Shown here: positions 6,562 through 13,051 of the stretch, in pieces
How positions within the stretch are numbered: position 1 is the first letter of the stretch
Layout: every line of letters begins with the position of its first letter
Assembly (NCBI GenBank): GCA_964590225.1
Contig: CAZPWS010000066.1
Coordinates: forward strand, 1-17,802
Direction of reading: 5' to 3'
Length of the DNA stretch: 17,802 bases
Source of the DNA: JAEUSG01 sp964590225
Lineage (GTDB): Bacteria > Fibrobacterota > OXYB2-FULL-49-7 > JAEUSG01
Translations under genes and position numbers: made by a program
The notes under the pieces: model-generated
Told to the model about the DNA's origin: nothing
What the model saw: only the letters and a program-made list of their open reading frames with translations
The model's database searches: none

Positions 6562-7721
6562 TGATAAAGCGTTACGCGTATGATAGATGTATAGAATTGC
6601 TAAAATCCTTCCCGATTTTAACAATTACCGGGCCCAGGCAGTCGGGTAAAACTACCCTTTCCAAGCAATTGTTCCCACATAAACCATATTTCAACCTTGA
6701 GGAAATAGACATTCGGCAGTTTGCAACAGACGATCCGAGAGGTTTTTTGCGGAATATGCCGGATGGTGGAATTATTGATGAAATACAGCGGGTGCCAGAA
6801 CTGACTTCATATTTGCAGAGTGTAGTTGACAATTCGAATCTAAACGGTCAGTTTATTCTAACAGGAAGTCAGAATCTGGAAGTAACTAAAACAGTAAATC
6901 AATCTTTGGCGGGACGCTCGATAGGTGTAAAATTGCTTCCTTTCCATTTGCAGGAACTGATCGAATCGGGTTATAACTCAGATAATGTCGACGATCAGAT
7001 CTTTAAGGGTTTTTATCCTAGGCTTTATTCCGGCTCCAACAGTCAGACAGTGCCATTTTATATGAGCTATTACGAAAACTATGTTGAGAGAGATATTCGA
7101 GGGTTGATGCAGATTGAAAATATGATACTTTTTGACAAATTCGTAAGACTTATAGCTGCGCGGACAGGGCAGCTTCTTAATCTTTCTGCCATAGCCAATG
7201 ATACAGGATTATCTCAGCCGACTATTAAACATTGGGTTTCAGCATTGGAGGCTGGATTTATAATATTCAGATTGGCTCCCTATTTTCCGAACATATCAAA
7301 AAGATTGATTAAAACGCCTAAAGTTTACTTTTATGATACCGGACTTCTCTGCTTTCTTTTAGGTATAACAGAACCGGTTCATCTGGTCAACCATCCGCTT
7401 AGAGGGGCAATTTTTGAAAACATGGTTGTAGCTGACATTCTTAAACAGAGGCACCATTCCGTATTGCCGTCAAACTTATATTTTTATAGAGACCACTCAG
7501 GTATTGAAGTTGACCTGTTGATGGATAATGGTGGACAGGTAACACCAATAGAAATAAAATCGTCAGCAACATGGAATAAGGATTTCCAAAAAGGGATTAA
7601 AGCATTAGGCAATATCATTGACAATACAAAAAAGCCCGGATATGTTGTTTATAACGGTATTGATATACCTATGGATGATTATGAAGTTATCTCCTGGAAG
7701 AATTGTAATAAAATAAGATGA
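6561..7721 (+). CDS. DUF4143-type AAA ATPase (AAA_14 plus C-terminal nuclease-like domain)
   Basis: This is an intact 386-residue member of the family that also left the remnant at the left end. Walker A is GPRQSGKTT at residues 24-32. Walker B is GGIIDEIQR near 69-77, and sensor-1 is LTGSQN near 99-104. A winged-helix-like stretch (LSQPTIKHWVSALEAGF) follows near 221-237. The C-terminal DUF4143 part contains EVDLLMDNG and PIEIKSS (about 316-335), a layout resembling PD-(D/E)xK nuclease folds. The biochemical function of this widespread family is not established; copies are typically scattered and gained or lost readily. It has its own promoter and palindromes. Its TGA stop lies in frame with a downstream orphan copy of the paaK 3' end, and the paaK gene itself ends 58 bases upstream. 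Confidence 0.9.
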   Translation: MIKRYAYDRCIELLKSFPILTITGPRQSGKTTLSKQLFPHKPYFNLEEIDIRQFATDDPRGFLRNMPDGGIIDEIQRVPELTSYLQSVVDNSNLNGQFILTGSQNLEVTKTVNQSLAGRSIGVKLLPFHLQELIESGYNSDNVDDQIFKGFYPRLYSGSNSQTVPFYMSYYENYVERDIRGLMQIENMILFDKFVRLIAARTGQLLNLSAIANDTGLSQPTIKHWVSALEAGFIIFRLAPYFPNISKRLIKTPKVYFYDTGLLCFLLGITEPVHLVNHPLRGAIFENMVVADILKQRHHSVLPSNLYFYRDHSGIEVDLLMDNGGQVTPIEIKSSATWNKDFQKGIKALGNIIDNTKKPGYVVYNGIDIPMDDYEVISWKNCNKIR

Positions 7722-7757
7722 AAAAGTGTACGGGTTATTGACTTGCGAAAAGAATAG
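7719..7757 (+). pseudogene. Orphan paaK 3' end after the ATPase gene
   Basis: Read from 7722, the sequence encodes KSVRVIDLRKE and then TAG, the standard ending of PaaK-type ligases and a near match to the GKAVRVVDLRKD end of the gene at 5252. The preceding codon, Gly in the intact gene, is here the TGA stop of the ATPase gene, so the tail is in the ATPase reading frame but separated from it by that stop. Against 6455-6490 the pair differs at 8 of 36 bases. Three changes are synonymous (GTG/GTA, TTA/TTG, AGA/CGA) and two are conservative (V/I, D/E). That pattern indicates divergence while both were coding, so this is a relic of a real ligase gene and not a fresh duplication. Confidence 0.7.
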
Positions 7758-7769
7758 TTGTAACCATTC

Positions 7770-8117
7770 ATGATAAATAGTAGATTCGTAGCATATATGA
7801 ATCTGTCGAAGTATCTCCTTTGTATTTTCCTGTCGTTTTCGCTCCTTATCACTTTTGTGCACGACGAAGAGAGGACTACGATTTTTGGCGCCGACAAAGC
7901 CACTATAAGTGAACAAACGCAAGCAGTTAACAATAGTCAAATTACTTTTTCTCAACGATACATAGAGCGGTTGCCTGCTGTGCATCCAGCAAGTGCTAAG
8001 CACGACACTTCTTGTTGTGGTATTTATATTTCTTACTCTGTAAAACACGCATCGGTCTGTATAGCGAGTAAAACTGTCGTGCAGAACATGATTTCATCAA
8101 CAATTCTGCTCATTTAG
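7770..8117 (+). CDS. Small hypothetical protein, possibly exported
   Basis: I do not recognise this 115-residue product. Near the N-terminus, NLSKYLLCIFLSFSLLITF reads as a hydrophobic segment after a short basic head and could be a signal peptide or membrane anchor. The remainder is polar, with a CC pair near residue 80 and an isoleucine-leucine-rich end. No convincing ribosome site precedes ATG 7770 or the internal ATG 7800, which lowers confidence. It lies in the roughly 460-base gap between the orphan paaK tail and the next solid gene, with no clear promoter. It resembles the product at 9900 only in size and layout. It could be a non-coding open frame. Confidence 0.35.
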   Translation: MINSRFVAYMNLSKYLLCIFLSFSLLITFVHDEERTTIFGADKATISEQTQAVNNSQITFSQRYIERLPAVHPASAKHDTSCCGIYISYSVKHASVCIASKTVVQNMISSTILLI

Positions 8118-8214
8118 TAGCCACTTTAAATTTTTTCTCAAACTTATTTAACAATACAAAACTTTACCAGCCATTTTTGTCTGTGTGAAGTGAAAATAAT
8201 GTGAGGTGGTAATT

Positions 8215-8865
8215 ATGCATGTTGACAGTAATAAAACATACATTGGCGAAATAAAAAATTCGATCAAAAATGAAATCTCAGCATTCCAAAGAATGGGGAA
8301 TGTTTTACACTTGAGCCAAAGGGCCATAATAATGAAATGTGATAAGGAAGAATTTATTTCTTCCGTATTGGAGAATTGCTTCTCGGTCATTCAATCTATT
8401 GCTCCGGCATGGTTTGCAAAGAAAATGGCAGACTATCGCCGCAAAGAGTTTCCGCGGACTATCCCCAACTGCCTTGACAAACAGTTAGTTATGAACATGG
8501 CACTTAAGACTGGACTTCTACATGGCCCTTGGTACACTACCTGTGGATTATTCAAAAACATGTATTGTTCTAAACCTGATACGGTTGATAAATTTGAAGC
8601 AGTTTTACAAAAAGATCGGGGCTGCCCACAATACAAACAATTCATTTCGGAGTTATCCGATAAAATACTTAGTGATATGCCAATGGTACTTCTTGCCGAT
8701 GGAGAAAGCCTTCGACAATATATGATACATGATATAATGGCGTATATTATAGCGAATAACGGCATTAGAATTGGTGCGCTGCTTTGGATTATTGTAATAG
8801 GCCCCGATTATGTCAACATCAAAGAGTTGCCTAACAAAGAAGATATTCCAACTATTGTTCTTTAA
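8215..8865 (+). CDS. Hypothetical cysteine-containing protein coupled to antiporter
   Basis: I cannot assign this 216-residue protein to a family. It has no signal peptide. It carries six cysteines spread along the chain (KC at 42, then ENC, PNC, TTC, MYC and RGC), a mixed helical character, and one hydrophobic stretch near the end (IGALLWIIVIG). The start is ATG 8215, with AGGTGG five bases upstream; a GTG at 8206 falls inside that ribosome site and is rejected. Its stop overlaps the ribosome site of the calcium/sodium antiporter gene 14 bases on, so the two are very likely cotranscribed. That pairing suggests a role connected to ion handling or redox sensing, but nothing in the sequence proves it. 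Confidence 0.75.
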   Translation: MHVDSNKTYIGEIKNSIKNEISAFQRMGNVLHLSQRAIIMKCDKEEFISSVLENCFSVIQSIAPAWFAKKMADYRRKEFPRTIPNCLDKQLVMNMALKTGLLHGPWYTTCGLFKNMYCSKPDTVDKFEAVLQKDRGCPQYKQFISELSDKILSDMPMVLLADGESLRQYMIHDIMAYIIANNGIRIGALLWIIVIGPDYVNIKELPNKEDIPTIVL

Positions 8866-8879
8866 GGAGAATGATTTTT

Positions 8880-9818
8880 ATGATAATTCTGTTTTTGCTT
8901 ATTGGATTAACACTGCTCTACTTTGGTGCTGAGTGGTTGGTCAAGGGAAGCTCACGGATAGCGTTAAGGAGCGGGGTTTCGTCCCTTGTTGTGGGTTTGA
9001 CGGTGGTTGCGTTTGGAACAAGCGCGCCGGAGCTTGTTGTTAGTCTTAAAGCTGCTAGTGCAGGTTTATACGATATATCGCTTGGCAATGTTATTGGTTC
9101 AAATATTTTCAATATTGCAGTAATACTCGGCATATCTGCCATAATTCAGCCAATGAAGGTGAATCTCAAAGTATTAAAAATTGATATGCCAGTGGTTCTT
9201 GCTGTAACGGCTGTTTTCATCTTTTTTTTACGCGACAACTCAATTAGCCGCATTGAAGGACTACTGCTTTTTGCTGGTATTATTTTTTATACTGTAAACA
9301 CTGTTTCTATGGGGAAAAAAGAGGGTTTGCTGCTTGCGAAGGCGGCTTCAGATAAAGTGGGGAGTTGTTGTAAAGACAGTGTTTTACCGGATATCCTCTT
9401 TACAGTCGCCGGACTTGCCTTGCTAGTTGGCGGTTCACACTTTTTCGTGAAAGGTGCCATTGAACTTGCAAAGGTTTTTAATGTTTCCGACGCCATAATT
9501 GGCCTTACAATTGTGGCGGCAGGGACAAGCCTACCCGAACTTGCAACATCCATTGTTGCCGCCATAAAAAAGGAGGAGGATATAGCCATAGGAAATATTA
9601 TTGGATCCAACATATTTAACATTCTTGCAATTATTGGAATTACCAGTTCTCTTGTTCCCTTAAAGTCATCAGGTATTGGAATGGTTGATCTTGTATTTAT
9701 GGCAGGAACAGCCGTATTTCTACTACCTCTTATGCGCACTGGATTCAAGCTTAGCAGGATTGAAGGCGGCATTTTACTCGCGACCTATGGCGGTTATTTG
9801 TGGTATTTATGGCCGTAG
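8880..9818 (+). CDS. Calcium/sodium antiporter (CaCA family, YrbG type)
   Basis: This 312-residue inner-membrane exchanger has about ten hydrophobic segments in two inverted halves. The alpha-1 repeat reads GTSAPELVVS followed by GNVIGSNIFNIAVILG. The alpha-2 repeat reads GTSLPELATS followed by GNIIGSNIFNILAIIG. These Glu- and Asn-bearing motifs form the cation site in this family. The halves are joined by a short cytoplasmic loop with charged and Cys residues (SDKVGSCCKDS). Ion specificity cannot be read directly; Na+/Ca2+ exchange is the usual annotation. ATG 8880 is chosen because AAGGAGA at 8864-8870 lies nine bases before it, whereas ATG 8871 touches the ribosome site. It is cotranscribed with the gene at 8215. 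Confidence 0.93.
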   Translation: MIILFLLIGLTLLYFGAEWLVKGSSRIALRSGVSSLVVGLTVVAFGTSAPELVVSLKAASAGLYDISLGNVIGSNIFNIAVILGISAIIQPMKVNLKVLKIDMPVVLAVTAVFIFFLRDNSISRIEGLLLFAGIIFYTVNTVSMGKKEGLLLAKAASDKVGSCCKDSVLPDILFTVAGLALLVGGSHFFVKGAIELAKVFNVSDAIIGLTIVAAGTSLPELATSIVAAIKKEEDIAIGNIIGSNIFNILAIIGITSSLVPLKSSGIGMVDLVFMAGTAVFLLPLMRTGFKLSRIEGGILLATYGGYLWYLWP

Positions 9819-9847
9819 AACATTTTATAAAACATAAACTGGAAATA

Positions 9848-9876
9848 TTGACTTTGTTAATATTTTCAAGTATATT
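9848..9876 (+). promoter_or_regulatory. Strong candidate sigma-70 promoter
   Basis: TTGACT (9848-9853) and TATATT (9871-9876) are separated by exactly 17 bases, with five of six consensus matches in each box. A start near 9883 would precede the small gene at 9900 and could also supply the CBS and ATP synthase genes downstream. The extended -35 TTGACTTTG is shared with the promoter at 6522. Confidence 0.55.
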
Positions 9877-9899
9877 TTACTCGACTTTAAAAAAGGGTT

Positions 9900-10256
9900 T
9901 TGTACTTGTTTGTACTGCTCTGCCTTCTATTAAGCTCCGCACATATTAATATCTCTTCGCTTTATGGTGAATCTGCCGGATGTAATTCTATTCCTATTGC
10001 GGCAATGGATAATAGTATTGAGCACAGTGATAGCATTGTTCAATGTGAGCACTACCTTTTGGAATTTGCGCTCTCTGAGTATTCGAGCGTAGAAGAGTCG
10101 TCTATAAGACGGTTCCAGAATAAGGGGCCTCGCAATAAACATCCTTTTAGTGTTTTTGTTTACCAGTTAGAATCAAATAGTTTTTCAATTTCGGATGAGG
10201 CCACCTGCAACCATTTACTTAGCCTTTTCCACCGAATGGCACCACTTCTCATATAG
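9900..10256 (+). CDS. Small hypothetical protein with signal-like N-terminus
   Basis: I do not recognise this product of up to 118 residues. The head LYLFVLLCLLLSSAHI is strongly hydrophobic and reads as a Sec signal peptide or anchor. The mature part is polar and serine- and glutamate-rich, with scattered cysteines, and ends in RMAPLLI. No ATG is available in the signal region. The start would be TTG 9900 or, more comfortably spaced from AAGGG at 9893-9897, TTG 9906. A good promoter directly upstream supports expression. It fills most of the gap between the antiporter and CBS genes. An untranslated leader of the ATP synthase operon is the main alternative reading. Confidence 0.4.
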   Translation: MYLFVLLCLLLSSAHINISSLYGESAGCNSIPIAAMDNSIEHSDSIVQCEHYLLEFALSEYSSVEESSIRRFQNKGPRNKHPFSVFVYQLESNSFSISDEATCNHLLSLFHRMAPLLI

Positions 10257-10292
10257 CCCTCGACCTCTCTTAAATTAACACCAATTTTCCGT

Positions 10293-10323
10293 AACGCATA
10301 TATGTTTTGACCGTGTATGCGTT
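10293..10323 (+). promoter_or_regulatory. Stem-loop AACGCATA / TATGCGTT ahead of the atp operon
   Basis: Eight-base arms at 10293-10300 and 10316-10323 are exact reverse complements with a 15-base loop. The element lies 35 bases before the CBS start. It overlaps a weak promoter-like pair (TTAACA at 10275 and TATATG at 10299, 18-base spacing). No T-run follows, so an operator or leader hairpin is favoured over a terminator. Confidence 0.45.
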
Positions 10324-10357
10324 GCTTCTGTTAACTTGTTGTTCGGAAGGGCAATTT

Positions 10358-10843
10358 ATGACTATAGGCATTAAGATTTCTAATCGTTCTCAGGAATATG
10401 AATGGTGCAATAAGTGGATGCATCCACCTAAACCCATTAGAATCAGCGAAACTGTTACCGTGGCTATCAAGAATATGGTTGCACAAAGAACGGTTGTACT
10501 GCCCGTTGTTGACAATACCGGTATATACAGGGGGATTGTAAGAGCATCTGGCATAATGACAGTGGGGGCGCTTCCGAGGGTAATGTTTATATCCAACATT
10601 GATGAAGTGCCTGATTTAATGCGCGAGTATGAATATTTCTTGCGCACTTCTTCTGATATTATGGTTGGCGACATCATGGAGGAAAACGATACAATAATAG
10701 TGTCAGATGGTATGAGCTGTTCACAACTATTCTATCTCTTTACAAAACATGGCCATGAGCATCTTTTTGTACTTAACAAGAAATGTAATATTGTAGGTGT
10801 GGTAACCATATATGATATGCTAAAATTAACAGATGAAAAATAA
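10358..10843 (+). CDS. CBS-domain-pair protein at head of ATP synthase operon
   Basis: This 161-residue soluble protein consists of little but two CBS motifs (a Bateman pair). The first runs over about residues 15-75 (KPIRISETVTVAI, then VVLPVVDNTGIYRGIVRASGIM). The second runs over about 103-159 (DIMEENDTIIVSD, then HEHLFVLNKKCNIVGVVTIYDML). Such pairs commonly bind AMP, ADP, ATP or S-adenosylmethionine and regulate partner proteins. ATG 10358 has GGAAGGG with six-base spacing; an upstream TTG at 10307 in the same frame lacks one. Its last 11 bases overlap the start of atpZ, so translation of the two is probably coupled. An adenylate-responsive regulator or stability factor of the ATP synthase is a reasonable inference, not shown by sequence. 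Confidence 0.85.
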   Translation: MTIGIKISNRSQEYEWCNKWMHPPKPIRISETVTVAIKNMVAQRTVVLPVVDNTGIYRGIVRASGIMTVGALPRVMFISNIDEVPDLMREYEYFLRTSSDIMVGDIMEENDTIIVSDGMSCSQLFYLFTKHGHEHLFVLNKKCNIVGVVTIYDMLKLTDEK

Positions 10844-11054
10844 CGGGGGCAGGGTAATTATTCTTGGAACAAATTTTTTGGCAGGAATAGGCCTGCTCTC
10901 CTTTGTTGGCCATTATATTGACAACAAGACCGGGCATGATTACCTGTATACACTGACAGGGGCGATTGTCGGTTTTATATGGGCGATGTACGAAACCTGG
11001 AAATTTCTCTTTATCAAGTCTTCTGATGAGGCAAAAAAGGGTGATGAAAATTAA
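10833..11054 (+). CDS. atpZ: AtpZ-like ATP synthase accessory membrane protein
   Basis: This 73-residue membrane protein has two transmembrane helices (about residues 8-26 and 36-58), joined by a short loop with DNKTGHDY and followed by a charged tail. Size, topology and position match the AtpZ/ATPase_gene1 family found first in many atp operons, proposed to aid magnesium or calcium uptake or synthase assembly. The start ATG lies inside the end of the CBS gene, and its own end overlaps atpI by 11 bases. No independent ribosome site is obvious, consistent with coupled translation. Confidence 0.75.
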   Translation: MKNNGGRVIILGTNFLAGIGLLSFVGHYIDNKTGHDYLYTLTGAIVGFIWAMYETWKFLFIKSSDEAKKGDEN

Positions 11055-11397
11055 TGTTGTAAATGTGCTGGTTCTTTCTCTGGCGGTGGTTGTGCTGCTG
11101 GTCTCGCTTTTTTATCCCGAAGGAGGCGACCATCATGTCGCTTTTTCAACCGGCTGGCTCTTTTCACTTATACTCTTTCTGCCTGTTACGCTATTGCTCC
11201 GTAAAGCAACGCTGCCGCTTTTTATGGTGGTTACCTCATTGAGAATGGTAGTTTTAATCGCCATTTTATTTATTGTAAGCAAATTTATGGATAAATGGCT
11301 CTTTCCCTTCGCGGTGGCAATACTTTCCACCTTTCCATTTTTTCTTGTGTTTGAAGTGCGAACTATTTTTACAAGTTTGGCGGGAAACAAGGCGTGA
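11044..11397 (+). CDS. atpI: ATP synthase protein I (AtpI-like)
   Basis: This 117-residue protein has four hydrophobic segments with short polar links, matching the AtpI/UncI assembly factor family. That family assists c-ring assembly and is encoded just before subunit a. Start ATG 11044 follows AAAAGG inside atpZ; a longer frame back to 10966 would run through atpZ and is not needed. The stop TGA overlaps the GTG start of atpB in a GTGA junction. Sequence conservation in this family is low, so the call rests on topology and place. Confidence 0.75.
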   Translation: MKINVVNVLVLSLAVVVLLVSLFYPEGGDHHVAFSTGWLFSLILFLPVTLLLRKATLPLFMVVTSLRMVVLIAILFIVSKFMDKWLFPFAVAILSTFPFFLVFEVRTIFTSLAGNKA

Positions 11398-12257
11398 AGA
11401 AAATATTATTATTGTTATACATCCTGTTGATGGCTCAGGCGATATCGCCCGAAACCGATACCGCCGGTGAACAGTTCGACAACAAATTTGTAGAGCACCA
11501 TCTTTCCAATTCAGGAATATGGCACCCATTCCCGTTCATGGATGTCCCGTTTGGTAAAACTCTTTTTACAATAGGCAACATAGAGATCAAGCTCTCCCTG
11601 CATCTATTGATGATGTTTATAGCCTTTACTGTTCTTGTGGTTTCTATGGTCTTTTTTCTAAAAAAGGATGCCACAAAACCCCCAAGGGGATTTCATAATC
11701 TTGTAGAGATGCTCATTGTATTTGTTCGTGATGAATTATGCGTGCCCCAGATGGGCAGGAAGGAGGCCGACCGGTTTTTGCCCTTTTCCCTGACACTCTT
11801 TTTCTATATTCTTACCCTTAACATTCTCGGACTATTCCCGATTTTCGCTCCGGCTACATCAAATGTCAATATTACTGCCGGGCTTGCGACAATTACACTT
11901 GCAGTGATGGTCGTTAGCGGACTTAAAAGGCACGGTCCCGTCGGTTTTATAAAGCTTTTTATGCCCCCGGGAGTTCCAAAGGTACTGTATGTTGTGCTTC
12001 TGCCGCTTGAATTATTTGGCCTCTTTACAAAACCACTCGCTCTTACGATGCGTCTATTCGGCAACATGCTTGGTGGTCATGTAGCAATAAGCGCCGTTCT
12101 CTCTCTCATTGTTACTTTCGGTTATTTTGGTCTGCCAGCCCTTGGGATGGGGCTTCTGCTTGACTTAATAGATGTTCTCGCGGTTTTTTTACAGGCAATG
12201 ATTTTTACAATGTTGTCGGCCGTATATATCGGATCGATGTTAAACGCTCACCATTAA
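11394..12257 (+). CDS. atpB: ATP synthase F0 subunit a
   Basis: This membrane stator subunit forms the two half-channels for ions against the c ring. The product has 287 residues, longer than the E. coli type. The N-terminus MKKILLLLYILLMAQA reads as a cleavable signal peptide followed by an acidic exported segment, as known in several non-proteobacterial lineages. The essential arginine lies at residue 220 in LTMRLFGNMLGGH. Other conserved helix parts are LNILGLFP and LPLELFGLFTKPLAL. The GTG start overlaps the atpI stop (GTGA). Eighteen bases separate it from atpE. Confidence 0.95.
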   Translation: MKKILLLLYILLMAQAISPETDTAGEQFDNKFVEHHLSNSGIWHPFPFMDVPFGKTLFTIGNIEIKLSLHLLMMFIAFTVLVVSMVFFLKKDATKPPRGFHNLVEMLIVFVRDELCVPQMGRKEADRFLPFSLTLFFYILTLNILGLFPIFAPATSNVNITAGLATITLAVMVVSGLKRHGPVGFIKLFMPPGVPKVLYVVLLPLELFGLFTKPLALTMRLFGNMLGGHVAISAVLSLIVTFGYFGLPALGMGLLLDLIDVLAVFLQAMIFTMLSAVYIGSMLNAHH

Positions 12258-12275
12258 CGACTGGAGTTTTGTATT

Positions 12276-12485
12276 ATGAACACAGGTCTTGCTATTATTG
12301 GAATGGGTATTGTTTGTATTGCAGCGGGAGTCGGAATAGGAATAATAGGTTCCTCCGCAACTACCGCCGTTGCGAGACAACCGGAGGCAAAGGGGAGCAT
12401 CATGCAGTTCATGATTCTTTCCGCGGCCCTGATTGAAGGGTTATGCTGGTTCGCAATCATTCTTGCATTTATTCTGGCAAAATGA
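12276..12485 (+). CDS. atpE: ATP synthase F0 subunit c
   Basis: This 69-residue hairpin proteolipid of the rotor ring has a glycine-rich first helix (GVGIGIIG) and the polar loop ARQPEAKG. The ion-carrying carboxylate is Glu54 in the second helix. The sodium-type ligands seen in Ilyobacter (Gln in helix one, Ser after the Glu) are replaced by Ile and Gly, pointing to proton coupling. GGAG with nine-base spacing precedes ATG 12276. Most other genes in the operon rely on start/stop overlaps, which suits the higher copy number needed here. Its stop overlaps the atpF start (ATGA). Confidence 0.95.
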   Translation: MNTGLAIIGMGIVCIAAGVGIGIIGSSATTAVARQPEAKGSIMQFMILSAALIEGLCWFAIILAFILAK

Positions 12486-13051
12486 ACGACACAATTACTG
12501 CTACAACCGCTCATACCTCGCGTGCGGAACGGGGGCAGATAGAAGGTGGGGGGTCAAATCCTCTCCTCCGGATGGATACAGGTCTTGTAATATGGACCTG
12601 GGTAATTTTTGTTGCCCTGTTGCTGATCCTGAAGAAATTTGCATGGCGTCCAGTAATGAAGATGCTTGACGAAAGGGAATGGCGGATAAAAAACTCCTTT
12701 GACGATATCGAAAAAGCGAAAAAGCGGCTTGCGGATGCGGAGATTGCCGCCTCCAAGATCCTCGCGGAAGCTGAAGAGAAGGGAATTGACATCATAAACC
12801 GGTCAAGAGAATCGGCCCAGACACTCGCTATGGATATTAACAGGAAGGCATTGGAAGATTCCGAGAGGATTATTGAAGTTGGTCGCTCAATGATCAATTC
12901 TGAGTCCGAAAAGGCGACTATTCTGTTAAGGCGCGAAGCCGCTTCCATGGCAATTACAGCGGCTGAAAGGATAATAAGAGAGAGGCTTGATTCCCAAAAG
13001 GACAGAGAATTGACCGAAGCCTATATTAACGAAATTGTGAGCCGAAAATGA
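12482..13051 (+). CDS. atpF: ATP synthase F0 subunit b with N-terminal extension
   Basis: This peripheral stalk subunit has 189 residues. A single transmembrane helix (about residues 34-51, GLVIWTWVIFVALLLILK) leads into FAWRPVMKMLDERE and a long charged coiled coil rich in Ala, Glu, Lys and Arg. About 30 polar residues (threonine-rich, with an RGQIEGGGSN segment) precede the helix, longer than the few residues usual in E. coli. Start ATG 12482 overlaps the atpE stop, and the end overlaps atpH (ATGA). The frame could be read further upstream inside atpE, but that is rejected. Confidence 0.93.
   Translation: MNDTITATTAHTSRAERGQIEGGGSNPLLRMDTGLVIWTWVIFVALLLILKKFAWRPVMKMLDEREWRIKNSFDDIEKAKKRLADAEIAASKILAEAEEKGIDIINRSRESAQTLAMDINRKALEDSERIIEVGRSMINSESEKATILLRREAASMAITAAERIIRERLDSQKDRELTEAYINEIVSRK

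Noticed and set aside
7605..8048. A 147-codon minus-strand open frame overlapping the ATPase 3' end
   Set aside because: It runs across the ATPase end and the orphan paaK tail, both explained on the plus strand, and has no ribosome site or recognised domain.
9823..9832. TTTTATAAAA palindrome after the antiporter gene
   Set aside because: It is a short AT-only palindrome expected by chance in an AT-rich gap and lacks a loop for a terminator.
10307..10357. TTG start giving the CBS protein a lipoprotein-like head (LLLLTCC)
   Set aside because: ATG 10358 has a good ribosome site, the upstream part overlaps the stem-loop, and a secreted CBS pair would be unlikely.
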